NCBI GenBank assembly: GCA_903861015.1
Contig: CAIOSL010000067.1
Coordinates: 1-7,396 of the forward strand
DNA: 7,396 bases
Direction of reading: 5' to 3'
DNA from: an uncultured bacterium
GTDB lineage: Bacteria > Patescibacteriota > Saccharimonadia > Saccharimonadales > Saccharimonadaceae
Both the position numbers and the translations under genes were made by a program. Below, piece by piece: positions 1-5,361 of this stretch. Numbering within the stretch: the first letter of the stretch is position 1; each line of letters opens with the position of its first letter. The notes beneath the pieces are model-generated. The model made no database searches, was not told where the DNA came from, and saw only the letters and a list, made by a program, of their open reading frames with translations.

Positions 1-1
1 A

Positions 2-259
2 GAGCCTGTAGAACAATCTCCGTCAGCAACTGAGCCAAAAACGGTAGTCAGGGTGATGACTGAATTTAGTCAAGACCTGAAAGATAAGGTCGCTCTGATT
101 GACGAGCGCCTGAGGGCTTACCGACAAGAAATGTATCCAATTTTGAGTTATCTTACCGAGCATGGTGTCAATATAGCGCACGTCGACGGTGTTGGTACGG
201 TTGGCCAGGTTCATGACAAAATAATTGAGGAACTTCAGGCATGCAAGTTGATGCAATAA
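2..259 (+). CDS. adk: Adenylate kinase-like protein, C-terminal fragment (5' end outside window)
   Basis: The reading frame is open from the window edge to a TAA at 257-259, so only the last 85 codons of a longer gene are visible. The final 50 residues follow the C-terminal pattern of nucleoside monophosphate kinases: an ERLRAY helix (family R-L-x-x-Y), then a helix ending in MYPILSYL (family T-x-P-[LIV]-[LIV]-x-Y-Y), then a strand with HVDGVG (family [IV]-D-G-x-[GQ]) and a closing helix VHDKIIEEL. The enzyme would interconvert AMP+ATP and 2 ADP in the cytoplasm. The stretch before ERL is unusual. It is Pro/Ser/Glu-rich, resembles no LID domain, and lacks the R-x-D-D motif usually found about 11 residues earlier, so a short-LID or divergent kinase is possible. 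The adjacent map gene fits, because adk-map pairs are common in bacteria. A GTG at 53 could start a 68-residue ORF, but the upstream frame stays open. Confidence 0.7.
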   Translation, partial: EPVEQSPSATEPKTVVRVMTEFSQDLKDKVALIDERLRAYRQEMYPILSYLTEHGVNIAHVDGVGTVGQVHDKIIEELQACKLMQ

Positions 260-1017
260 AAAGTATTCAACCTATAAAAACTGCAGCCGAGCTGGAGGCA
301 ATGCGTCAAGGTGGCAAGATCTTGGCGGCGATACTAGACGGTGTTCGCCAGCGAGCGGTTGTCGGTATTAGTGAAATTGAGATTGATCGTTGGGTTGAGA
401 GCGAAATAAAAGCGCGGGGCGCAGTCGTAACCTACAAGACCGATGAGGTTAATTTTCCAAATTCAATTTGTATTTCGACGAATGACGAGATTGTTCACAG
501 CATCCCAACCGATTATCGTTTTGAAAAAGGCGACGTTGTTAGTTTTGATTTGGTTATAACCTATAAGGGCATGAAAATCGACAGTGCTTTTACGATGGTA
601 ATCGGCGAGGAGCCAAAGGGTGCCAAAAAACACTTAATTAGCTACACTGAGCGTAGTTTATTTGCCGGCATTGATGCTATTAAAGGTCCGGTTCGAACCG
701 GAGATATCGGTGCGGCGGTTGAAAAGGTGCTAAATGAAGGCAGGCTGGGTATTATCCGTGAATTAGTTGGTCATGGCATTGGCCACAAGATGCAGCAGGC
801 ACCAGAAGTAGCCAATTATGGCCGAAAGGGAACGGGTGTTCTATTGCTCCCGGGCGATACGATTGCGATCGAGCCAATGGCAACCCTCGGCGGCGAAGCT
901 ATCAAAATGAGTAAAGATGGATGGACGATTAGTACTCGCGACGGTAGTTTGGCTGCTCATTTTGAACACACCGTACTCATTACTGAAGATGGCGCCGAAA
1001 TTCTAACAAGAATCTAA
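241..1017 (+). CDS. map: Type I methionine aminopeptidase
   Basis: This enzyme removes the initiator methionine from nascent proteins co-translationally, using a dinuclear metal centre. The 258-residue protein has the pita-bread fold and all five metal ligands: D103 and D114 (in SFDLVITYKGMKIDSAF), H178 (in GHGIG), E211 (in AIEP) and E242 (in HFEHTV). H86 in IVHSIP matches the conserved substrate-site His79 of E. coli. Length and lack of an N-terminal extension fit the bacterial single-domain class. One key position differs: after GHGIG the family usually has H-E-x-P, but here it is Q185-Q-A-P, so the second active-site His (E. coli His178) is Gln. The start ATG lies inside the end of the adenylate kinase gene (19-base overlap) with GAGG 10 bases upstream at 227-230, which suggests coupled translation. 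The conserved PIKTAAELEAMR motif begins at residue 11. Confidence 0.95.
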   Translation: MQVDAIKSIQPIKTAAELEAMRQGGKILAAILDGVRQRAVVGISEIEIDRWVESEIKARGAVVTYKTDEVNFPNSICISTNDEIVHSIPTDYRFEKGDVVSFDLVITYKGMKIDSAFTMVIGEEPKGAKKHLISYTERSLFAGIDAIKGPVRTGDIGAAVEKVLNEGRLGIIRELVGHGIGHKMQQAPEVANYGRKGTGVLLLPGDTIAIEPMATLGGEAIKMSKDGWTISTRDGSLAAHFEHTVLITEDGAEILTRI

Positions 1018-1028
1018 GCTATTTTTAC

Positions 1029-1057
1029 TAGGCAAAATGTCGCATAAGCGATATACT
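1029..1057 (+). promoter_or_regulatory. Probable ftsA promoter, leaderless geometry
   Basis: A TATACT hexamer (1052-1057, 5 of 6 to TATAAT) is preceded at a 17-base spacing by TAGGCA (1029-1034, 4 of 6 to TTGACA). The predicted transcription start, 7 bases past the hexamer, falls on the A of the ATG at 1064, so the ftsA mRNA would have essentially no leader. The -10 match is good, the -35 is weak, and no experimental support is available. Confidence 0.5.
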
Positions 1058-1063
1058 TTTAAC

Positions 1064-2302
1064 ATGCAAGAAGCTCCGTCAAAATATGCAGTTGGAATTG
1101 ATATTGGAACTACTACGGTTAGATGTGTAGTTGGGCATATAGATGGAATCACTGGTGTGCCGACGATCGTCGGTGTTGGATCGGCCGCCAATAACGGTAT
1201 GCGTAAGGGCACGGTAGTTAACTTAAATGGGCCGGCCCAAGCGATTGACGATGCTTTGGGTGAAGCCGAAAGGATGAGCGGCTACCAGGTAAATATTGCC
1301 ACCCTCAGTATTAACGGGGCACATATTTTGAGTACTCATACCGACGGCATGATAGCTGTTGGCGGAGCGAATCACGAAATAACCGAGGATGATTTGTCGC
1401 GCATCGAGGAAGTTGCTACTTTGGGCAAGGTTCCGGCAAATCGCGAAATACTTGACGTTATACCACATGCCTATAAACTTGACGGCCAGGATAATATCAA
1501 GAATCCTATCGGCATGACTGGTACTAGGTTGGAAATTGACGCTCATGTCGTTTCGGTACTGGGTCCACATTTGGTTAATTTACAAAAAACCGCCGAGACC
1601 GCCAAGGTTACACCTCGCTCGGTTATTGTGGCGGGTGTGGCGGCGGCCCGAGCCGTCCTAAACGAGGGGCAGATCGAAAACGGTGTGGTTTTGATCGATA
1701 TTGGTGGCGCTACTACTAATATTGCGATCTATGAGGAAGGTGATCTGCGATACGCGGCAGTCATCCCGATTGGAGGTGTTAATATTACTAATGATTTGGC
1801 AATTGGCCTTAAGGCCGATCCTGAGATTGCTGAGATTATCAAGATCGAGCATGCTTCGGCGACATCGCGCAAGGACGCCCACGAGGTTAGCGTTAAACAT
1901 GGCGGACACGTCTATGCTTTTAATACCGATGAGATTGACGAGATTGTCGAAGCTCGCCTGGAAGAGATTTTCGAGGCGATTAATAAAGAGCTTAAGAAAG
2001 CTGGTCGGGCTGGTAAGCTACCAAGTGGCGCCGTACTAACTGGTGGCAGCGCTCAGCTAAAAGGAATTGCCGAATTCTCCAAAAATGCCTTGGGGCTAGC
2101 GGCAAGGATTGGGGTAGCCAGTGGTTATGGTGGCGTCGCCGACAATATCGACCAACCACAGTATGCAACTGCTATCGGACTAATGCTTATTGATGCTGAA
2201 TCGGCCAGCGCTATCCGAGGAAGTCGCAAGCAAGCTGGCAAGGGTATTTTGTCTGGTGGTTTGGGCGCATTAACCAAGCTGTTTAAACGCCCAAGCATGT
2301 AG
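1064..2302 (+). CDS. ftsA: Cell division protein FtsA (actin-like FtsZ membrane anchor)
   Basis: FtsA is an actin-fold ATPase that tethers FtsZ filaments to the inner face of the membrane and recruits later division proteins. Counting from ATG 1064 (412 residues), the phosphate-1 motif GIDIGTTTVR is at about 11-20, the SHS2/1C region at about 80-160, phosphate-2 VLIDIGGATTN at about 209-219, and the adenosine motif VLTGGSAQLKG at about 324-334. The last 18 residues (GILSGGLGALTKLFKRPSM region) form the expected C-terminal amphipathic membrane-targeting helix after a short linker. Length is normal for the family. An in-frame ATG at 1037 would add nine residues and has a weak AGG upstream. I prefer 1064 because the TATACT -10 element lies between the two ATGs, so a transcript from that promoter cannot include 1037; read-through mRNA from map could. 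It ends in TAG, 61 bases before the preferred ftsZ start. Confidence 0.96.
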   Translation: MQEAPSKYAVGIDIGTTTVRCVVGHIDGITGVPTIVGVGSAANNGMRKGTVVNLNGPAQAIDDALGEAERMSGYQVNIATLSINGAHILSTHTDGMIAVGGANHEITEDDLSRIEEVATLGKVPANREILDVIPHAYKLDGQDNIKNPIGMTGTRLEIDAHVVSVLGPHLVNLQKTAETAKVTPRSVIVAGVAAARAVLNEGQIENGVVLIDIGGATTNIAIYEEGDLRYAAVIPIGGVNITNDLAIGLKADPEIAEIIKIEHASATSRKDAHEVSVKHGGHVYAFNTDEIDEIVEARLEEIFEAINKELKKAGRAGKLPSGAVLTGGSAQLKGIAEFSKNALGLAARIGVASGYGGVADNIDQPQYATAIGLMLIDAESASAIRGSRKQAGKGILSGGLGALTKLFKRPSM

Positions 2303-2318
2303 TGTTTTTATAGCTGAG

Positions 2319-2327
2319 TGATATACT
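2319..2327 (+). promoter_or_regulatory. Probable ftsZ promoter (extended -10)
   Basis: TGATATACT is an extended -10 element (TG, one base, then TATACT at 2322-2327). No convincing -35 lies at 16-18 bases, where the ftsA stop codon sits, but extended -10 promoters often do without one. The predicted start of transcription is at about 2333-2335, so a promoter here would fire just after the ftsA end. The core GATATACT is shared with the ftsA promoter. Confidence 0.5.
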
Positions 2328-2332
2328 AGATT

Positions 2333-2359
2333 ATGAATAAGAATGTTGGAGATAATTAA
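2333..2359 (+). other. Possible leaderless minicistron before ftsZ
   Basis: The first ATG after the extended -10 opens an eight-codon frame, MNKNVGDN, ending in TAA at 2357-2359, five bases before the ATG at 2364. It begins 5 bases past the -10 hexamer, almost the same position as the leaderless ftsA ATG. It overlaps the candidate ftsZ ATG at 2343 in another frame. It may be a chance ORF; if translated, it could couple to ftsZ by reinitiation. Confidence 0.2.
2348..2351 (+). promoter_or_regulatory. Shine-Dalgarno GGAG for ftsZ
   Basis: GGAG lies 12 bases before ATG 2364, which is long but usable spacing. The alternative start at 2343 has no Shine-Dalgarno-like sequence and would lie only about 10 bases into the transcript. 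This is the main reason to prefer 2364. Confidence 0.45.
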
Positions 2360-2363
2360 ACAG

Positions 2364-3572
2364 ATGCCTGAAGTAAAACCAAGCGATATACAAACCTTTG
2401 CAAGCATAAAAGTTGTCGGAGTTGGTGGTGCCGGTGGTTCAGCAGTTAACCGCATGAAAGATGCCGGACTAACAGGCGTGCAATTTATCGCCATGAACAC
2501 TGATGCACAAGCTTTGCATAACAGTAAAGCCGATGTCAAAATTCATCTAGGCAGTACAGTTACTTCCGGCCTAGGCGCGGGCGCCGACCCTTCGGTCGGT
2601 GAGGCGGCTGCCGTCGAATCACGCGATCAAATTCGCGAATCATTAGCCGGTGCCGACATGGTCTTCGTGACAATCGGTGCAGGTGGTGGAACCGGCAGCG
2701 GTGCTGGTTACGTAGTCGCCGAAGTAGCGCGCGAGCTGGGCATATTGGTGGTTGGTGTTGCGACCAAGCCATTTAGTTTTGAAGGCGAAAAACGCCGCAA
2801 GAACGCTGAGTGGGCAATATCGCAATTAGGCCGTCACGTTGATACTTTGATCACAATTCCAAATGATCGTTTGTTGCAAACTATTGATCGTCGCACCCCA
2901 CTTCTAGAAACATTCAAAATTGCCGATGATGTTCTAAGGCAAGGTGTTCAAGGTATTTCGGAATTAATCACCGAGCACGGTTTAATCAACCTTGACTTTG
3001 CTGACGTTAGAGCGATTATGAGTAATGCCGGATCGGCATTAATGGGTATTGGACGGGCTAGTGGCGAGAATCGTGCGGCCTTGGCGGCTCAACAGGCGAT
3101 CGAATCACCATTAATCGAAGTCTCGATCGATGGCGCTAAGGGTGTGCTATTTAACGTCACCGGCGGTTACGATATGAGTATGAGTGAGATCCAAGAGGCG
3201 GCCGAGATTATAACCAGTGCAGTATCACCAGATGCCAATATTATCTTTGGTGCGACTCTAAAGGCCGATATGGAAGACGAATTGACGATTACGGTTATTG
3301 CAACCGGCTTTGACTCTGCTTATTTCCAAAAACAACCAGTAGCGCATGATGTTGTATCGGCGCAAACGTCATCGGCTCGATTAGCCGAAGAGACCGTTGG
3401 CGAGATTGACATGGACTTGGATCATAAATCAGAGTCCGAGACTATGTTTGCCGAAGAGACGTCTGGCAATATTTGGAACCAGCCAAATGAAGAGGAAGAA
3501 GAACGGTCTGATATTCCTGCCTTTTTGCGTCGTCGCAAAAAGAATAAACAAGCTGATAATAAGGATAATTAG
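2364..3572 (+). CDS. ftsZ: Cell division GTPase FtsZ
   Basis: FtsZ is the tubulin homologue that polymerises with GTP into the division ring. Counting from ATG 2364 (402 residues), the GTP-binding start IKVVGVGGAGGSAVNRM is at about 15-31, the tubulin signature GGGTGSG at 107-113, the ribose/base contact NDRLL at about 167-171, and the T7 catalytic loop NLDFAD at 209-214 with both acidic residues that complete the neighbouring subunit's GTPase site. After about residue 320 comes a disordered acidic linker with a Glu run (NEEEEERSD). It leads to the conserved C-terminal peptide DIPAFLRRR (383-391), which binds FtsA and other partners, and then a basic tail. Everything needed for a functional FtsZ is present. 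ATG 2343 would add MLEIIKQ. The stop TAG is two bases before nrdR, so the two are probably co-transcribed. Confidence 0.97.
   Translation: MPEVKPSDIQTFASIKVVGVGGAGGSAVNRMKDAGLTGVQFIAMNTDAQALHNSKADVKIHLGSTVTSGLGAGADPSVGEAAAVESRDQIRESLAGADMVFVTIGAGGGTGSGAGYVVAEVARELGILVVGVATKPFSFEGEKRRKNAEWAISQLGRHVDTLITIPNDRLLQTIDRRTPLLETFKIADDVLRQGVQGISELITEHGLINLDFADVRAIMSNAGSALMGIGRASGENRAALAAQQAIESPLIEVSIDGAKGVLFNVTGGYDMSMSEIQEAAEIITSAVSPDANIIFGATLKADMEDELTITVIATGFDSAYFQKQPVAHDVVSAQTSSARLAEETVGEIDMDLDHKSESETMFAEETSGNIWNQPNEEEEERSDIPAFLRRRKKNKQADNKDN
3561..3565 (+). promoter_or_regulatory. Shine-Dalgarno AAGGA for the nrdR-like gene
   Basis: AAGGA sits inside the last codons of ftsZ, nine bases before ATG 3575. 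It supports that start and rules out a missing upstream zinc-ribbon segment in this frame of translation. Confidence 0.65.
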
Positions 3573-3574
3573 TC

Positions 3575-4030
3575 ATGGCAAAATATAATATCGGTGACAG
3601 CCGAGTTATCGAATCGCGCGAAGTTGGCGACGGTATTACTATACGTCGTCGTCGTGAATCTCCGGACGGGCGACGTTTTACGACATACGAGCGAGTCGAG
3701 AAGCCTAACCTAGCAGTCATCAAAAAAAGCGGGGCGCGGGAATTGTTTGAACGTGACAAATTAGCTATCGCAATAAAGCGTTCGGTTGGTAAATTCTTTG
3801 CTTCCGAAATAGAAGTTGAAGAAATGATCTCAGAGATCGAAGATGCTTTGTACTTGATCGGTGAAAACGAAATTACTTCCAAGCAAATCGGAGACAAAGT
3901 ACTAGACGAGCTGGCTAAGCGCAATGAAGTTGCATACGTCAGGTATGCTAGTGTGTATCATCAATTCAAGACCCTCGATGACTTTGTTAAGATTCTCGAA
4001 CAGCGCCGTAATAACAAGTCTGAAGAATAG
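3575..4030 (+). CDS. nrdR: NrdR-like regulator lacking the zinc-ribbon cysteines
   Basis: NrdR represses ribonucleotide reductase genes. It has an N-terminal zinc ribbon that binds NrdR boxes and an ATP-cone that senses ATP/dATP. This 151-residue protein matches NrdR along its whole length: VIESREVGDGITIRRRRE (11-28), RFTTYERVE (34-42), then the ATP-cone from about 46 (VIKKSGARELFERDKL) to about 130 (VAYVRYASVYHQF), and a C-terminal helix. The family normally starts M-x-C-P-x-C and has C-x-x-C just before R-F-T-T-Y. Here the start is MAKYNIGDSR and the second site is SPDGRRFTTY, and the protein contains no cysteine anywhere. The arginine cluster and RFTTYER are intact, so DNA binding without zinc, or a changed role, is possible. 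Translation probably depends on AAGGA within ftsZ. The only alternative is the same family with a lost function; no other family fits. Confidence 0.88.
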   Translation: MAKYNIGDSRVIESREVGDGITIRRRRESPDGRRFTTYERVEKPNLAVIKKSGARELFERDKLAIAIKRSVGKFFASEIEVEEMISEIEDALYLIGENEITSKQIGDKVLDELAKRNEVAYVRYASVYHQFKTLDDFVKILEQRRNNKSEE

Positions 4031-4034
4031 GTGA
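4029..4034 (+). promoter_or_regulatory. Shine-Dalgarno AGGTGA deciding the start at 4040
   Basis: AGGTGA overlaps the nrdR stop codon and lies five bases before ATG 4040. Upstream in-frame GTG 4031 and ATG 4034 overlap this element and have no good ribosome site of their own. Confidence 0.55.
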
Positions 4035-4039
4035 TGTCG

Positions 4040-4300
4040 ATGAGGGTGGTTGTTGTATTTAAAGACGAAACCGATTATAGCAGGACGGTTCTGGATTTTT
4101 TGCGTGATTTTGAACGGCAAACCGGACATCAACTTGAAACGATGAACCCCGATGCTCCGGCTGGTGTACAATTTTGTTCAGTTTATGACATTTTTGAATA
4201 CCCAACTATTATCGCTATAAGTGATAGTGGTGTTATGCAAAACACTTGGCGCGGCCTGCCGTTACCAACTATTAACGAGATGAGCTATTATGTTCAATAA
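4040..4300 (+). CDS. Small thioredoxin-fold protein without CxxC
   Basis: This 86-residue cytoplasmic protein, with no signal peptide or membrane segment, reads as a thioredoxin/glutaredoxin fold. It has a first strand VVVVF (3-7), helix SRTVLDFLRDFERQ, second strand QLETMNPD, then VYDIFEYPTIIAISDSGV (48-65), which matches the family pattern Y-x-V-x-x-x-P-T-[LIV] followed by a strand and turn. P55 would be the cis-proline, and WRG (70-72) matches the common W/F-x-G. The active-site position after strand 1 is T11-D-Y-S14 rather than C-x-x-C, so neither redox cysteine is present. The lone Cys is C46. It follows nrdR by a few bases and overlaps the VKOR gene by 11 bases, an arrangement suggesting a joint role. 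The fold assignment is inference from pattern and the function is unknown. GTG 4031 or ATG 4034 would add up to three residues. Confidence 0.7.
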   Translation: MRVVVVFKDETDYSRTVLDFLRDFERQTGHQLETMNPDAPAGVQFCSVYDIFEYPTIIAISDSGVMQNTWRGLPLPTINEMSYYVQ

Positions 4301-4925
4301 AAAAATGACTAACTTTTTTACTCATAAAGACATTAGGGTACGGGATGATCGTTGGATCTTTACGATTGTTTTAATTGGTGCAATTTTAAGCCTTTTGGCG
4401 GCGTTTGTATTGTCGGTCGATGCGATTGAGTTGGCCAAGAATCCAAACGTGCAACTGAGCTGCAGTGTTAATGTGGTTATTAATTGCGCCACGGTCGCCA
4501 AGTCTCAGTACTCGGCCTTACTGGGATTTCCAAATAGTTTCATTGGCATGATGACCGAACCGGTCATGATTGTGATTGCGGTGGCGGGCCTGGCGATGGT
4601 TCGGTTTCCGCGTTGGTTTATGTTTGGGGTCCAGATAATGGCAACTATGTCATTGGCGTTTGCTTATTATCTACTCTATGTCAGCTCGTTTATTATTCAG
4701 GCCCTATGCCCGTGGTGTTTGTTGGTCACATTCTCGACGACTCTGGTTTTCTTTTCGATCAGTCGTTACAATATAAGGGAAGAGAACTTGTATTTATCTG
4801 GCAAAATATCACAGGTTGCTCGAAAACTTGTCGAGCGCGACTTTGACCGTTTGGCTATGGCGCTCATAATAGTACTGATTATTGCCGGTATTATTACTAA
4901 ATACGGCAGTGCGCTTTTCGCTTAG
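4290..4925 (+). CDS. VKOR-family membrane thiol oxidoreductase
   Basis: Bacterial VKOR proteins reoxidise a periplasmic/extracytoplasmic thioredoxin-like partner and pass electrons to quinone, doing the job of DsbB in disulfide formation. The 211-residue protein has five predicted membrane segments (about 23-43, 86-104, 109-131, 134-157, 187-203). The loop pair C58 and C66 (seven residues between), the conserved FPNSFIG (80-86), and the redox pair C140-P-W-C143 at the start of the fourth segment are all present, so it looks catalytically competent. No thioredoxin domain is fused to its C-terminus, unlike many bacterial VKORs, and no CxxC thioredoxin is encoded in this window. The start ATG 4290 overlaps the preceding gene by 11 bases with GAG at 4282-4284. 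ATG 4305 is an in-frame alternative that drops five residues. No terminator follows it before the next promoter. Confidence 0.92.
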   Translation: MFNKKMTNFFTHKDIRVRDDRWIFTIVLIGAILSLLAAFVLSVDAIELAKNPNVQLSCSVNVVINCATVAKSQYSALLGFPNSFIGMMTEPVMIVIAVAGLAMVRFPRWFMFGVQIMATMSLAFAYYLLYVSSFIIQALCPWCLLVTFSTTLVFFSISRYNIREENLYLSGKISQVARKLVERDFDRLAMALIIVLIIAGIITKYGSALFA

Positions 4926-4954
4926 TTGACATTTGTATATGTTTATGCTTTAAT
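4926..4954 (+). promoter_or_regulatory. Strong sigma70-type promoter for the acidic mini-protein
   Basis: A perfect TTGACA (4926-4931) is followed after exactly 17 bases by TTTAAT (4949-4954, 5 of 6), with TGC directly before it giving an extended -10. It begins one base after the VKOR stop codon. The expected transcription start is near 4961, about 20 bases before ATG 4981. It is the best consensus match in the window. Confidence 0.8.
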
Positions 4955-4980
4955 TGAAGTATAAACCAATAAAAACAAAT

Positions 4981-5175
4981 ATGTCATTACTAAATTATCT
5001 AGAATTTCAGCAAATTGACTCGTCGCCAGACGATATACCAGAAGCTCATCGTCATCAGGATGCGATATCTTTAGATGAACCAGTCGACGAGGATCAGTTA
5101 GAAAACTTTTGGGATAAAGTGATTACTGATATTCACAATGATCCTGATTGGTTCAATTTCACGGATGAAAATTAG
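4981..5175 (+). CDS. Very acidic 64-residue protein, unrecognised
   Basis: I do not recognise this family. The protein has 18 Asp/Glu against one Lys and one Arg, giving a net charge near -16, no cysteine, no signal peptide and no membrane segment. The N-terminal third is a short hydrophobic segment (MSLLNYLEF), the middle is proline/aspartate-rich and probably flexible (SSPDDIPEAH, LDEPVDED), and the C-terminal third is an aromatic amphipathic stretch (LENFWDKVITDIHNDPDWF). An in-frame TTG at 4954 would give 73 residues, but it lies inside the -10 element, so ATG 4981 is preferred. No Shine-Dalgarno sequence is visible; the leader is A-rich. The gene has its own strong promoter and terminator, so it is probably well expressed independently of the upstream operon. 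Its charge would suit a binding partner or mimic of nucleic acid, which is speculation. Confidence 0.72.
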   Translation: MSLLNYLEFQQIDSSPDDIPEAHRHQDAISLDEPVDEDQLENFWDKVITDIHNDPDWFNFTDEN

Positions 5176-5196
5176 TTAAATCGATTTTTTGCCGCA

Positions 5197-5228
5197 GCCG
5201 GTAGTCAGTGATGACTACCGGCTTTTTT
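5197..5228 (+). terminator. Intrinsic terminator
   Basis: There is a perfect 11-base-pair stem: GCCGGTAGTCA (5197-5207) pairs with TGACTACCGGC (5212-5222). The loop is GTGA, a GNRA-type tetraloop, and six T follow (5223-5228). It closes the mini-protein transcript and any read-through from the ftsA-VKOR operon. No A-run lies before the stem, so it is not obviously bidirectional. Confidence 0.95.
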
Positions 5229-5240
5229 GTAGTTCATCGA

Positions 5241-5269
5241 TTGCTAAAGATTTGCCGGCGGGTTATAGT
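5241..5269 (+). promoter_or_regulatory. Probable promoter of the exported multi-domain protein
   Basis: TTGCTA (5241-5246, 4 of 6) and TATAGT (5264-5269, 5 of 6) are separated by 17 bases, placed right after the terminator. Transcription would start near 5276 and give a leader of about 86 bases before ATG 5362. I see no riboswitch-like fold in that leader. Confidence 0.55.
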
Positions 5270-5346
5270 ATAGGTAATACAAAAACACACACGTTGTTTA
5301 ATCTTATTATCAGTAACGCGTCGGAATTATCGATTTGCCGACAAAA

Positions 5347-5352
5347 AGGGAG
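5347..5352 (+). promoter_or_regulatory. Shine-Dalgarno AGGGAG for the exported protein
   Basis: AGGGAG lies nine bases before ATG 5362 in an A-rich context. It is the strongest ribosome site in the window and fixes the start just ahead of a good signal peptide. Confidence 0.7.
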
Positions 5353-5361
5353 TATAGGTTT

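Noticed and set aside
1701..2039. 112-residue + strand ORF inside ftsA
   Set aside because: It is a shifted-frame shadow of ftsA, rich in Arg/Leu/Ser, while the ftsA frame holds conserved motifs throughout.
3575..3712. Frameshift or wrong start explaining the missing NrdR cysteines
   Set aside because: The upstream bases encode the FtsZ tail to its stop two bases before, an SD lies at 3561-3565, and the VIESREV...RFTTYER alignment is continuous in one frame, so the Cys loss is real in this sequence.
3442..3924. 160-residue - strand ORF across ftsZ and nrdR
   Set aside because: It is antisense to two well-supported genes, with Ser/Arg-rich shadow composition and no promoter or ribosome site.
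4905..4925. Terminator at the end of the VKOR gene
   Set aside because: The bases around the stop codon do not form a stable stem with a T-run; the only convincing terminator is at 5197-5228.
5276..5361. Riboswitch or small RNA in the leader of the exported protein
   Set aside because: No extended pairing or known aptamer core is visible in the roughly 86 bases; it is an ordinary A/T-rich leader.
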